Below, one piece after another: positions 49,927 through 58,386 of a DNA stretch of 64,000 nucleotides. How positions within the stretch are numbered: position 1 is the stretch's first letter; every line of letters begins with the position of its first letter. Below the pieces are notes generated by a model, which saw nothing but the letters and a program-made list of their open reading frames with translations, had not been told where the DNA came from and searched no databases. Source of the DNA: Myxococcus stipitatus (GTDB lineage: Bacteria; Myxococcota; Myxococcia; Myxococcales; Myxococcaceae); contig NZ_CP147913.1 of the NCBI RefSeq assembly GCF_037414475.1, positions 7,190,001-7,254,000 on the forward strand, written 5' to 3'. The translations under genes were made by a program, and so were the position numbers.

Positions 49927-51030
49927 ATGAGGCGCACCGTGTCCACCGGCCCCATCGCTTTCGACGCGACACTCTGGGATGAGCCCACCACTGGCATCGG
50001 CCTCTATACGCGCTGTCTCGCGGGGGCCCTGGAGGCCCGAGGCGTGCGGCTCGAGAAGCTGGGCGCGCGCGACTCCGGCGACCACCCTCGGGGGAGCGGA
50101 AGCCGCACCGCCTGGACGCTCGCCCGGCTACCCCGCGTGCTCGAGCGCTCACGCCCGCCGCTGTACCACGCGCTGGGCAACTTCAACCTCCCGCTGACCC
50201 GGGTGCCCGGCACGGCCTACGTCCTCACCGTGCTGGACCTGATTCCGCTCATCATGCCGGACACCGTCTCCGCGAAGTTCCGGTGGCAGTTCCGGCTGTG
50301 GCTGTCGCGCAGTCTTCTGCTGGCGGACCGGGTGGTGTGCATCAGCGAGCGCACGCGGCAGGACCTGCTGGCGCGCTTCCCGGCGGCCGAGCCTCGCGCG
50401 GTGGTCGTGCCCATCGGCGTGGACCATGTCCACGCGCCCGTGCTGGACGCGACGAGCGTGGACTTCCTGCGCGCCCTGTCGCTGCCCAAGGACTACGTCC
50501 TCTACGCGGGCTCGCTCGATGTCCGCAAGAACGTGGACCTGGTGCTGGATGCCATGGAGCGCCTGCGGGCCCAGGGGCGGCCCGCGTCGCTCGTGCTGGC
50601 GGGGCAGAGCTGGTTCGGCTCGGGGCGCGTGGAGTCGCGCATCGCCCGGCTGCGCGCGGAGGGACATGACATCCGTCCGTTGGGCTATCAGGCGGAGCCC
50701 GTGTTCTACGAGCTGATGCGGCGCGCGGCCGTGTTCGTCTTCCCCTCGCGTTACGAGGGCTTCGGACTTCCTCCGCTGGAGGCGATGCGGCTGGGCACCC
50801 CGAGCATCGTGTCGACGGCGGGCTCGCTCCCGGAGGTCTGCGGCGATGCGGCCCTCGCGGTGCGGCCGGATGATGCGCAGGGGCTCGCGGAGGCCATCCA
50901 TCGGCTGTTGAGCTCGCCTCGTGAGCGTGAGGCGCTGGCGGAGAAGGGCCAGGCTCGCGCCGCACGGTTCACCTGGGAACGGACGGCGGAACAAACGCTG
51001 GCGGTCTACGAAGCCGCGCTCCGACGCTGA
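49927..51030 (+). CDS. GT4 glycosyltransferase
   Basis: 367 residues. The N-terminal half has the acceptor-domain pattern (FDATLWDEPTTGIGLYTRCL, then LYHALGNFNLPL and VLTVLDLIPL), the hinge VVCISERTRQDLL, and the C-terminal half has VLYAGSLDVRKNVDLVLDA and the EX7E site FPSRYEGFGLPPLEAMRLG. This resembles mannosyl- or rhamnosyltransferases of surface polysaccharides. With gmd/rmd at 53-55 kb making GDP-D-rhamnose, a rhamnosyl or mannosyl donor is plausible (inference). The 29-bp divergent gap to the tandem GT4 gene leaves no room for two separate promoters outside the coding regions. Confidence 0.87.
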   Translation: MRRTVSTGPIAFDATLWDEPTTGIGLYTRCLAGALEARGVRLEKLGARDSGDHPRGSGSRTAWTLARLPRVLERSRPPLYHALGNFNLPLTRVPGTAYVLTVLDLIPLIMPDTVSAKFRWQFRLWLSRSLLLADRVVCISERTRQDLLARFPAAEPRAVVVPIGVDHVHAPVLDATSVDFLRALSLPKDYVLYAGSLDVRKNVDLVLDAMERLRAQGRPASLVLAGQSWFGSGRVESRIARLRAEGHDIRPLGYQAEPVFYELMRRAAVFVFPSRYEGFGLPPLEAMRLGTPSIVSTAGSLPEVCGDAALAVRPDDAQGLAEAIHRLLSSPREREALAEKGQARAARFTWERTAEQTLAVYEAALRR

Positions 51031-51087
51031 GCAGTGGACCGAGCTCGGCGGGGCTGGCCGCCGACGACGCACGAGTGGAGGTGTGTG

Positions 51088-51579
51088 ATGCGAAGCCTCA
51101 TGTGGAGTGCCCTGGTGGTGAGTGGTCTGTTCGCGGCGTGTACGCATGCCCCCGCGAAGGATGAGCCCGCAGAGCCTTCAGCGGACATGGGGACCGCCGC
51201 CGAGCAGAAGCCGTCGGATGGGCAGGCGCTCCTGGTGCAGGCGAACCCCCAACCGCAGGACCCCATCCGCATCGAGAGTGGCCGCGTCGAGGGGAACACG
51301 CTGGTGCTGAACGTCTCCCACGGAGGCGGCTGCGCGGAGCACACCTACGCGCTGGCGTGGGACGGGACGTTCCAGGCGAACGCGGCGTCAGAGACGGTGG
51401 CGAACCTGGTGGTGGTTCACAACGCCAACGGAGACCGCTGCAAGGCCATCATGTTCGCGGAGCCCCGCTTCGACCTGCGCGCGCTCTCCCAGGCGTTCGC
51501 CGCGAAGTCCGGCAAGCGCGCCGGCTCGGTCGAACTTGTCGTGCAGGGGCTGGCCTCGCCCGTTCGCTATACCTTCTGA
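51088..51579 (+). CDS. Small lipoprotein, unknown function
   Basis: 163 residues from ATG 51088, preceded by GGAGG. Lipobox SGLFAAC (Cys18). After a Pro/Glu-rich linker comes a beta-type domain with HGGGCAEHTYALAWDG and NANGDRCKAIMFAEPRFDL, holding two cysteines that may form a disulfide. No family is recognised with certainty; the same GGGC...H pattern occurs in other secreted myxobacterial proteins. It starts 57 bp after the GT4 gene and may share its transcript. Confidence 0.7.
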   Translation: MRSLMWSALVVSGLFAACTHAPAKDEPAEPSADMGTAAEQKPSDGQALLVQANPQPQDPIRIESGRVEGNTLVLNVSHGGGCAEHTYALAWDGTFQANAASETVANLVVVHNANGDRCKAIMFAEPRFDLRALSQAFAAKSGKRAGSVELVVQGLASPVRYTF

Positions 51580-51618
51580 CGGAGCCGCCCGCCGAGGGCT
51601 CATGGACCTGGACGCGAC

Positions 51619-52359
51619 ATGAAGCTCTCGGAGGCGCTGGCGCTGCTGGAGCGTAGCTTCGGTGGTGTGGAGGAGGGGGCTCCCCGCCTCGTCGAAGCGG
51701 AGGACGCGCGCTTCGGTCTGCGCCCCAGCGCGGTGTGGCTCGAGTACCGCTGGTATGTGTCCGGTCGAGGCATGGCGGAGGTGTTCCTCAAGTCGGAGCG
51801 AGTCCGCCCCGAAGCCCGCGCGGACGCGGAGGCCACGGTGGTGCGTGTCCACGTGCTCGGGGCTTCTTCGGAATTGTCGGAGCGCGCGGGCAGGTTGCTG
51901 GTGGGTGGCCAGAGCGCCCCCGAACGCCTCATGGGGTTGTTCGGTGATGATGGTGTGCGGCGTGAGTGTGTCGCCTTCGCGCGCACGAGCGTCACGGTGG
52001 AGCACTGGGACACGCCGGGCCCGCGACCGCTGTTGGCCGAGGCGCGCTTTGGCGCGCTGACGGAGCGGTTGGCGGACACGGACTCGACACCGGAGGAGCG
52101 CCACGAGGCGGTGCAGCGTCTGGCGGACGAACGAAGTCCGCGTGTCGTGGAGGCTTTGCTGGGCCTGCTGTCGCGTCACCCCTCGCTGATGGCGCTTCGC
52201 GTGTTGTCCGAGTGGGGCGAGGTCCGCGCGAGGGCTCCCTTGCGGCAAGCCCTCGCGGCGGTGCGGCCCGACAATCCGTCGGACTTGTGGAACCTCACCG
52301 CGCTGGACCGCAGGCTGGAGGCCTGGGAATTCATGGCGCGACAGTCAGCGGCGCGGTGA
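51619..52359 (+). CDS. Hypothetical protein with HEAT-like C-terminal helices
   Basis: 246 residues, no signal peptide. The first 140 residues are a mixed alpha/beta region with no recognised motif. Residues about 150-220 form paired helices (TPEERHEAVQRLADERSPR, then VEALLGLLSRHPSLMALRVL) of HEAT/armadillo type, as in protein-binding scaffolds. It follows the lipoprotein after 39 bp on the same strand. The start at ATG 51619 has no strong ribosome-binding site. The 3' end overlaps the convergent NADAR gene by 29 bp. Confidence 0.6.
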   Translation: MKLSEALALLERSFGGVEEGAPRLVEAEDARFGLRPSAVWLEYRWYVSGRGMAEVFLKSERVRPEARADAEATVVRVHVLGASSELSERAGRLLVGGQSAPERLMGLFGDDGVRRECVAFARTSVTVEHWDTPGPRPLLAEARFGALTERLADTDSTPEERHEAVQRLADERSPRVVEALLGLLSRHPSLMALRVLSEWGEVRARAPLRQALAAVRPDNPSDLWNLTALDRRLEAWEFMARQSAAR

Positions 52360-52855
52360 TTCCTTCCGCGAGCAGGTCCTCCCGCAGCCGCGTCAGCACC
52401 TTGCCCAGCAGATTCAAGCCCCTCCACTTCGAAGGGTCCTGGATGCGCGGGTCCTCCATCTTCAGGCCCACGCCCCAGATGCGGTCCATGGGACTGGCCT
52501 CCACCAGCTCCGTGCCCTGAGTGGCGAGCAGCACTTCGAGGAGCGCCGCGTGCTGGGTGAATTTCGCGCGATTGCCCGCGTAGACGATTCGCTCGCGCTC
52601 CCGCTCCCACGTCGCCACGTCGAAGCCGCGGACCTTCCGACCCAGCGCCTTCTGCGCGGGAGGCGTCTTGGCCGCGAGGATTTCGTTCAGGACTTCCGCG
52701 TCACCGAAGAGGCGCGCCTTGCCCGCCATCATGAACTGCTCGGCGCAGTTGTAGCGGACGCCGTCCACCACGAAGGCCACGCGATGGAACTGGGAGAAGG
52801 GGGACTGCTCCTTCCAGAAGAAGGTGAACCGGTCCTGCCGTTGCGTGCCCGCCAT
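52331..52855 (-). CDS. NADAR/YbiA-family N-glycosidase
   Basis: 174 residues with the typical NADAR blocks: FFWKEQSPFSQFHRVAF at the N-terminus, YNCAEQFMMAGKARLFGD, the helix ILAAKTPPAQKALGRKVRGF, and IWGVGLKMEDPRI near the C-terminus with the following NLLGKVLTRLREDL. E. coli YbiA cleaves the N-glycosidic bond of early riboflavin intermediates; other family members remove ADP-ribose from guanine in DNA. The sequence alone does not decide between them. GGAG lies seven bases before ATG 52855. A perfect inverted repeat sits just upstream. Confidence 0.87.
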   Translation of the reverse strand: MAGTQRQDRFTFFWKEQSPFSQFHRVAFVVDGVRYNCAEQFMMAGKARLFGDAEVLNEILAAKTPPAQKALGRKVRGFDVATWERERERIVYAGNRAKFTQHAALLEVLLATQGTELVEASPMDRIWGVGLKMEDPRIQDPSKWRGLNLLGKVLTRLREDLLAEGITAPLTVAP

Positions 52856-52868
52856 CTTGAATCTCCAG

Positions 52869-52891
52869 GTTGGTGTTGATTGTACACCAAC
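52869..52891. promoter_or_regulatory. Operator-like inverted repeat at the NADAR promoter
   Basis: GTTGGTGT-TGATTGT-ACACCAAC, perfect 8-bp arms, 14 bp upstream of the NADAR start. On the minus strand it includes TACAAT, a good -10 box; the -35 is poor (AAGCCG at 17 bp). A repressor or activator binding here would directly control the gene. Confidence 0.55.
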
Positions 52892-52962
52892 GCTTGGGGC
52901 ACGGCTTCCTGACGGGGCCGTCCATCGAGTCGGGTGCTCGGATGGACGGCCGGGCAGGGGGC

Positions 52963-53901
52963 TCAGCCCTGCGTCCGGGCGGCGCCGGGGACCTTGGGGC
53001 CCAGCACGTCGCGCAGGGCGTCCGTCACCGTCAACTTGGGAGTCCAGCCCAGCGCGCGGAGCTTGTCCGGGGCGCCGATGAGGCTGGGGATGTCGGAGGG
53101 GCGCAGCCGCGCGGGGTCCAGCTCGATGCGCGCATTCACGCCCGCGAGCCTGAGCATCTCCTCCAGCAGCTCGCGGATGGTGCGGCCCTCGCCGCTGCAG
53201 ATGTTGTACGCCTGACCGGGCTCGCCCTTCACGAGCAGCAGCCGGTACGCCTCCACCACGTCGCGCACGTGGGAGAAGTCGCGCACGGCATCCAGGTTGC
53301 CCGTGCGGAGCACCGGGTCCACCGTGCCCAGTCCGATGGCGCGAATCTGCGAGGCGAAGGACGGCACGACGAAGGTGGGGTCCTGTCCCGCGCCCAGGTG
53401 GTTGAAGGGCCGGGCCATCATGACCTCCAGCCCGTAGCTGCGGTGGAACTGGACGCCCGCGAGCTCCGCCGCGGACTTGGAGGCCGCGTAGGGGCTCAGC
53501 GGAACCGCCGGCGTGTCCTCGGTCGCGCGAATCCCCGCGGGCACCGGGCCATAGACCTCTCCCGAGCCCACCAGGACGACGCGCGTCTTGGGCGCGTTCT
53601 CACGCAGCGCCGTCAACAGATGCACCACCCCCATGGTGTTCACCGCGAACACGCGCGAGGGGTTGTGGTGGCTCTTGGCCACCGAGCTGAAGCCCGCGAG
53701 GTGGATGACACCGTCGGGCTTCGCCTCGGCCACGGCCGCCTTCACCGCGGCCTCGTTCGCCACGTCGAAGTGCAGGGCGCTGCTGCTGACCCCTTCTCCT
53801 CGTGGCCCGTGTGCTTCGACGACCTCGTCACCGGCGGCGCGCAGGAGCGCGCACAGATGCCTGCCGACGAACCCATCCGCTCCCGTGACGAGAATGCGCA
53901 T
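52963..53901 (-). CDS. rmd: GDP-6-deoxy-D-lyxo-4-hexulose reductase (GDP-D-rhamnose synthase)
   Basis: 312 residues, SDR extended family: Rossmann GADGFVGRHLCALL, HLAGFSSVAKSH, the Ser in VLVGSGEVYG and the catalytic YxxxK in SPYAASKSAAELAG, then ARPFNHLGAGQ. It follows gmd with no gap (TAG directly before ATG), the usual gmd-rmd pair that makes GDP-D-rhamnose from GDP-mannose for surface polysaccharide. GDP-L-fucose synthase would need different epimerase residues; rmd is favoured by the RPFNHLGxGQ block, but this remains a family-level call. Confidence 0.82.
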   Translation of the reverse strand: MRILVTGADGFVGRHLCALLRAAGDEVVEAHGPRGEGVSSSALHFDVANEAAVKAAVAEAKPDGVIHLAGFSSVAKSHHNPSRVFAVNTMGVVHLLTALRENAPKTRVVLVGSGEVYGPVPAGIRATEDTPAVPLSPYAASKSAAELAGVQFHRSYGLEVMMARPFNHLGAGQDPTFVVPSFASQIRAIGLGTVDPVLRTGNLDAVRDFSHVRDVVEAYRLLLVKGEPGQAYNICSGEGRTIRELLEEMLRLAGVNARIELDPARLRPSDIPSLIGAPDKLRALGWTPKLTVTDALRDVLGPKVPGAARTQG

Positions 53902-54876
53902 CTACCGCTGCCCCGCCTTCACACGCTCCAGGTCCGCGTCCACCATCATCTCCACCAGCTGCTTGAAGCGCACCTTCGGCTCCCAGCCCAGCTTCTGCTT
54001 GGCCTTGGCCGGGTCGCCGATGAGCAGGTCCACCTCGGCCGGGCGCACGAAGGCCGGGTCGATGACGACGTGCTTCTGCCAGTCCAGGCCCACGCGGCCA
54101 AAGGCAATCTCCACCAGCTCGCGCACGGTGTGCGTCTCGTTGGTGGCCACCACGTAGTCCTCCGCCTCCGGCTGCTGGAGCATCCGCCACATGGCGTCCA
54201 CGTAGTCGCCCGCGAAACCCCAGTCGCGCTTGGCGTCCAGGTTGCCCATGGGCAGCTTCTCCTGGAGGCCCATCTTGATGCGCGCGACGTTGTAGGTGAC
54301 TTTGCGCGTGACGAACTCGAGGCCCCGGCGCGGCGACTCGTGGTTGAAGAGGATGCCGCTCACCGCGAACAGACCGAACGACTCGCGGTAGTTCACGGTG
54401 ATGTGGTGGCCGTAGGCCTTGGCCACGCCGTAGGGGCTGCGCGGATAGAAGGGCGTGTCCTCCGTCTGGGGGACTTCCAGCACCTTGCCGAACATCTCGC
54501 TGGAGGACGCCTGGTAGAAGCGCGCCTGCGGACGCGTGTGGCGGATGGCCTCCAGCATCTTCGTCACGCCCAGCGCGGTGAACTCACCGGTGAGCACCGG
54601 CTGGTTCCAGCTGGTGGGGACGAAGGACTGCGCCGCCAGGTTGTACACCTCGTCGGGCTTGACCAGGTTCAGCAGCGCCGCGAGCGAGAACTGGTCCAAC
54701 AGGTCGCCCTGGTGCAGCTGAATCTTGCCGTGCAGGTGTTGGATGCGCTCGAACTTCTCTTCCGACGAGCGCCGCACCATGCCGTGGACTTCGTAGCCCT
54801 TCGAAAGCAGCAGCTCCGCGAGGTAGCTGCCGTCTTGCCCCGTGATGCCTGTAATGAGTGCGCGCTTGGTCGCCAT
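53902..54876 (-). CDS. gmd: GDP-mannose 4,6-dehydratase
   Basis: 324 residues. Rossmann ITGITGQDGSYLAELLL, MVRRSSEEKFERI, NLAAQSFVPTSW, ASSSEMFG with the YxxxK site in SPYGVAKAYGHHITVNYRE, and GILFNHESPRRGLEFVTRK are all diagnostic. It produces GDP-4-keto-6-deoxy-mannose, the precursor of GDP-D-rhamnose and GDP-L-fucose. It is the first gene of the gmd-rmd pair; a candidate promoter lies about 32-61 bp upstream and is divergent from the phytase-like gene. Confidence 0.96.
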   Translation of the reverse strand: MATKRALITGITGQDGSYLAELLLSKGYEVHGMVRRSSEEKFERIQHLHGKIQLHQGDLLDQFSLAALLNLVKPDEVYNLAAQSFVPTSWNQPVLTGEFTALGVTKMLEAIRHTRPQARFYQASSSEMFGKVLEVPQTEDTPFYPRSPYGVAKAYGHHITVNYRESFGLFAVSGILFNHESPRRGLEFVTRKVTYNVARIKMGLQEKLPMGNLDAKRDWGFAGDYVDAMWRMLQQPEAEDYVVATNETHTVRELVEIAFGRVGLDWQKHVVIDPAFVRPAEVDLLIGDPAKAKQKLGWEPKVRFKQLVEMMVDADLERVKAGQR

Positions 54877-54907
54877 GGCCTTTTTCGCTGTTGGCTGGAA
54901 GACGCAC

Positions 54908-54937
54908 TTTGTACCTGACGCGGTTACCCGGAGCCAA
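54908..54937 (-). promoter_or_regulatory. Candidate promoter of gmd-rmd
   Basis: On the minus strand TTGGCT (54932-54937), an 18-bp spacer and TACAAA (54908-54913), with AAGG before the gmd ATG. Fair match only. Confidence 0.35.
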
Positions 54938-55016
54938 CCGTTCCCGATGGCTTCGGACTTGAAAGCGACGAGACGCGTGCGAAGTTACGTCGGACCCACC
55001 TGCCTGGAGCCCGGTC

Positions 55017-56324
55017 ATGCGTCACCCCATTGTCTTCATCCTGGCGGCATCGCTGTCTGGCGCGGTTGCATCCGCTCAACCCTTGCAGGTTCCCGCTTTC
55101 AGCCAGACGACACCTGGCCCCAGCACCATCGGCGGCTCCATCCGAGACGTCGCCATCTGGGTCGGGCCACCAAGCGCTGATGCTGGCTCGGACGCGGGCC
55201 CCAGTGGCTTGCTCCTGACGGCGTACAACAATCAAAACGCAGGACTCGCCACGTTTGGGTTGGATGGTCAACAGCTCGAGAATGAACAGCTGGACGGACC
55301 GGTGGTCAGCGTCGCGATTCGCGAGGGTTTTCGATTGGGCGCGAACACGCTCTCGCTGGCGGTGACGAGCAACCCGGGCGTCGGCCTGCTGGCCTACTCC
55401 GTGGATGGACAGCGGACGCTGGACCGCGTGCAACGGATTGGTCCCGGACCCTTCTTCCTCACCAACGCGGCCTTCACCACCGTGGCGTTCTACCGCAGCC
55501 CCGGCTCCGGCCGCCTCTTCATCTTCGCCAGCAACGACGCGGGCGCGCTCTCGCAGTTCGAGATGTCGGGAGAAGATGGTGGACTGTCCGCCACCCTGGT
55601 CAACCGGGCCATCACCGTGAGTGGACCCATCACGGGCATGGTCGCCGACGACGAGAATCGTGCCCTGTACGTGGTCCAGGCGGGCAGGGCCATCTGGCGC
55701 TTCGACGCGGAGCCCACGGGGGGTAGCACTTCTGTCCCGGTGGTCGATCTGACGGCGGCGGACAGCAAGCTGTCCAAGAACGTCAACCGGCTGGCGCTGT
55801 ACCGCGCGGCCAACGGTGAGGGCTATCTGCTGGCCGCGGACACCCAGGCGGGCTCCTTCGCCGTGCTGGACCGCCGCTCGTATGCCTTCCTCGGGTCGTT
55901 CGTCGTGGTGCCTGGAACCCATGGCGTGGGTGGGGCCACGGCGCCTCGCGCGCTGGCGGTGACGTCGGGCCCCGTGGGGGCGTTTCCGGATGGCTTGTTC
56001 GTCGCGCAGAACTCTTCCACCACGGGCACGGATGACCTGAAGCTCGTACGGTGGGACGCGGTGGCGCTGGCCTTCAATCCGCCGCTGCGCATCGACACCC
56101 GGCCGGCTGGAGGGGTCGACGGCGGCGTGGATGCTGGCGTGGACGCGGGCTCGGACGGAGGGGGTGGGGGAGGCGTCGGTCCTCCGCCCACCCCAGGCGG
56201 TCACCTTCCCCCCGAGAGCGAGGGCTCCGGGTGCTCCTGTGCCTCCGCGTCCGTGCCTGGCAGTGTGCTCTTCGGCCTGCTGGCCCTGGGGCTGTCGAGG
56301 CTCCGTCGCCGCCGCGAGCGTTGA
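55017..56324 (+). CDS. Secreted phytase-like protein with MYXO-CTERM-like tag
   Basis: 435 residues. A signal peptide (LAASLSGAVASA) is followed by a six-bladed beta-propeller of 3-phytase type: VPAFSQTTPGPSTIGGSIRD, LLLTAYNNQNAGLATFGLDGQ, SLAVTSNPGVGLLAYSVD, GPITGMVADDENRALYVVQ. The C-terminus has an Asp/Gly-rich linker (DGGVDAGVDAGSDGG), then GSGCSCASA, a membrane segment and the cluster RLRRRRER, the pattern of MYXO-CTERM proteins that are processed and surface-anchored in Myxococcota. It probably releases phosphate from inositol phosphates or related esters outside the cell; some catalytic residues of true phytases cannot be confirmed by eye. The next gene starts 45 bp after its stop. Confidence 0.8.
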   Translation: MRHPIVFILAASLSGAVASAQPLQVPAFSQTTPGPSTIGGSIRDVAIWVGPPSADAGSDAGPSGLLLTAYNNQNAGLATFGLDGQQLENEQLDGPVVSVAIREGFRLGANTLSLAVTSNPGVGLLAYSVDGQRTLDRVQRIGPGPFFLTNAAFTTVAFYRSPGSGRLFIFASNDAGALSQFEMSGEDGGLSATLVNRAITVSGPITGMVADDENRALYVVQAGRAIWRFDAEPTGGSTSVPVVDLTAADSKLSKNVNRLALYRAANGEGYLLAADTQAGSFAVLDRRSYAFLGSFVVVPGTHGVGGATAPRALAVTSGPVGAFPDGLFVAQNSSTTGTDDLKLVRWDAVALAFNPPLRIDTRPAGGVDGGVDAGVDAGSDGGGGGGVGPPPTPGGHLPPESEGSGCSCASASVPGSVLFGLLALGLSRLRRRRER

Positions 56325-56369
56325 TGCGCGTTGCCTCGAGGCGCGGGGCGCGGTGAAGTGCGGACGCTC

Positions 56370-58163
56370 ATGCGTTCACCGCGTCCCTTCCTCATCGCGC
56401 TCGCCGCCTGTGCCGCCGCTTGTGCGAGCACTCCTCCCGCCGCGACTTCCTCCACTCCCCCTCCGGCCCCCGTGCGAATCACACTGGTGGGCCTCAACGA
56501 CTTCCACGGCCACGTCGAGCCCCACCTCAACAAGCTCGGCGACGGGCAGGTGGTGGAGTTCGGCGGCGCCGCGATGTTGTCCTCGTACGTCGCCCGGTTG
56601 CGCGAGGACAACCCGGGAGGGGTCCTCGTCCTGGATGGAGGCGACATGTTCCAGGGCACGCTCGCGTCCAACCTCACCGAGGGCGCCATCGTGGTGGATG
56701 TGTACAACCACGTGGAGGTCACCGCAGCGGCCCTGGGCAACCACGAGTTCGACTACGGCCCGGTGGGCCCCGCGCCCATGGCCTCGGGCTCCGGAGACGA
56801 CCCGCTCGGTGCGCTCAAGGCGCGCGTGAAGCAGGCGCGCTTCCCCATGTTGTCCGCCAACCTGCGGGATGCCGCCACCGGCAAGATTCCCGCGTGGTTG
56901 GGCAATGACGGCACGCACCTGGTCACCGTGAAGGGCATCCGCGTGGGCCTCGTGGGGCTCACCACCGAGGAGACGCCGCTCGTCACCAACCCCGCCAACG
57001 TGGACACCTTGCGCTTCGCGCCGCTGGCGTCCTCCGCGCTGGAGGCCTCGCGCTCGCTGCGTCAGCGCGGCGCGGACGTGGTGGTGGTGGTGGCGCATGC
57101 GGGGGGCAAGTGCTCGGACCTGTCCAACCCTCGGGACACGTCGAGCTGCGAGCGAAGCGCCGCGGAGATTCTCGACATGCTGGGGGCGGTGCCTCCCGGG
57201 ACGGTGGACGCCGTGGTCGCCGGGCACACGCACCAGACGATGGGCCACTTCTTCGACGGAGTGCCCGTCATCGAGACGAACGGGCTGGGGCGCTCGTTGG
57301 GGGTGGTGGAGTTGTTCGTGGACCCAATCAGTCGCCAGGTGCAGCCCACGCTCACGCGAATCCAGGCGGCCATTCCCTTGTGCGCCCAGGTGGACGCGGT
57401 CCATGGGGACTGTGACGGGCGAAGCCTGCGTGCGCGCTCCGGCGTGAAGCTCGCGCCCGCGACGTTCCTGGGCGGCCCCGTGCCGCCGGACGCGGCGGTG
57501 ACGCGGCTCTTGGCGCCCACGCTCGCGGAGGTGGAGGCGGCGCAGTGGCAGGCCTCGGGCGTGTCTTGTGCCTCGGCGCTGTCGCGCGGCTTCACGGAGG
57601 AGAGCGCGCTGGGGAACCTCATGGCGGACGCGCTGCGCGAGGCTGCGGGCGCGGATGCCGCGCTGATGAACCCGGGCGGCATCCGGGCCGACCTGCCAGG
57701 TGGGGCGCTGTCCTTCGGCCACGTCTACCAGGCGCTGCCCTTCGACAACACCGTGGCGGTGCTCACCCTCACGGGCACGGAGTTGAAGCGGCTGCTGGAA
57801 CTGGCGCATGGCGTGGACAAGGGCGCGGTGTTCGCCGTGTCCGGGTTGGAGCTGACGCTGGCCCGCTGCCCGGGGCCCGGCCGCCTCCAGTCCGTCACCC
57901 TGACGGGGGGAAAGCCCGTGGTGCCCGAGCGCACCTACCGGTTGGCCGTGCCGGACTTCCTCGCCCGGGGAGGGGATGGCCTGGACGGGGTGACGAAGCC
58001 CCTGCCTCCCGAGCGCGCCGAACTGGCGCCGTTCCGGGGCATGGATCTGCGTGAAGCGCTGATCTCCTACGGCAAGACTCACGGGGGGGTACTCCCCAAA
58101 CCGGCGCTGGGACGCGTGCGCTACAGCGGTGTCGCGGACACCTGTCCCACCGCGGCGCGCTGA
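56370..58163 (+). CDS. 5'-nucleotidase/UshA-family metallophosphatase, lipoprotein
   Basis: 597 residues from ATG 56370 (GTG 56358 is an alternative). The signal peptide ends in a lipobox-like AACAAAC. The metallophosphatase domain has LVGLNDFHGHVEP, LDGGDMFQGTL, GNHEFDYGPV and VAGHTHQTMGH, all metal ligands present. The C-terminal 5'-nucleotidase domain has ESALGNLMADALREAAGADAALMNPGG and a DFLARGGDGLDG segment. It hydrolyses nucleotides or nucleotide sugars at the cell surface. It follows the phytase-like gene by 45 bp, so the two likely form a phosphate-scavenging pair. It is a second family member in the window, clearly diverged from the one at 14762-16375. Confidence 0.88.
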   Translation: MRSPRPFLIALAACAAACASTPPAATSSTPPPAPVRITLVGLNDFHGHVEPHLNKLGDGQVVEFGGAAMLSSYVARLREDNPGGVLVLDGGDMFQGTLASNLTEGAIVVDVYNHVEVTAAALGNHEFDYGPVGPAPMASGSGDDPLGALKARVKQARFPMLSANLRDAATGKIPAWLGNDGTHLVTVKGIRVGLVGLTTEETPLVTNPANVDTLRFAPLASSALEASRSLRQRGADVVVVVAHAGGKCSDLSNPRDTSSCERSAAEILDMLGAVPPGTVDAVVAGHTHQTMGHFFDGVPVIETNGLGRSLGVVELFVDPISRQVQPTLTRIQAAIPLCAQVDAVHGDCDGRSLRARSGVKLAPATFLGGPVPPDAAVTRLLAPTLAEVEAAQWQASGVSCASALSRGFTEESALGNLMADALREAAGADAALMNPGGIRADLPGGALSFGHVYQALPFDNTVAVLTLTGTELKRLLELAHGVDKGAVFAVSGLELTLARCPGPGRLQSVTLTGGKPVVPERTYRLAVPDFLARGGDGLDGVTKPLPPERAELAPFRGMDLREALISYGKTHGGVLPKPALGRVRYSGVADTCPTAAR

Positions 58164-58172
58164 GGGAGCCGG

Positions 58173-58188
58173 GGCTGAAAATTCGGCC
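58173..58188. repeat. Palindromic element, copy A
   Basis: GGCTGAAAATTCGGCC, a nearly perfect palindrome (one G-T position) 10 bp after the phosphatase stop. It is matched by copy B 66 bp downstream; the surrounding bases (GGGACCTGATCC after A, TGGGATCAG after B) are also related in inverted orientation. Confidence 0.5.
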
Positions 58189-58254
58189 GGGACCTGATCC
58201 GCTGAGGGTGAACCGCCCGGCCAACCCTTGGAAACATCAGAGAAAACGCTCCCG

Positions 58255-58270
58255 GGCCGAATTTTCGGCC
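58255..58270. repeat. Palindromic element, copy B
   Basis: GGCCGAATTTTCGGCC, a perfect palindrome with an AT-rich centre, 117 bp before the zinc-ribbon gene. The A and B arms can pair with themselves or with each other, so the 223-bp gap may form alternative structures. Confidence 0.5.
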
Positions 58271-58386
58271 TGGGATCAGTTTTCAACGGAGGCAAGAGTC
58301 CTTACTCTAGGGCTCGCGGGGATTCGCGCCGAGGTGGCCCCATCAGGGACTGCGTGCGTGGGTGCTCGAGAGCGGGAGGGACCGAC

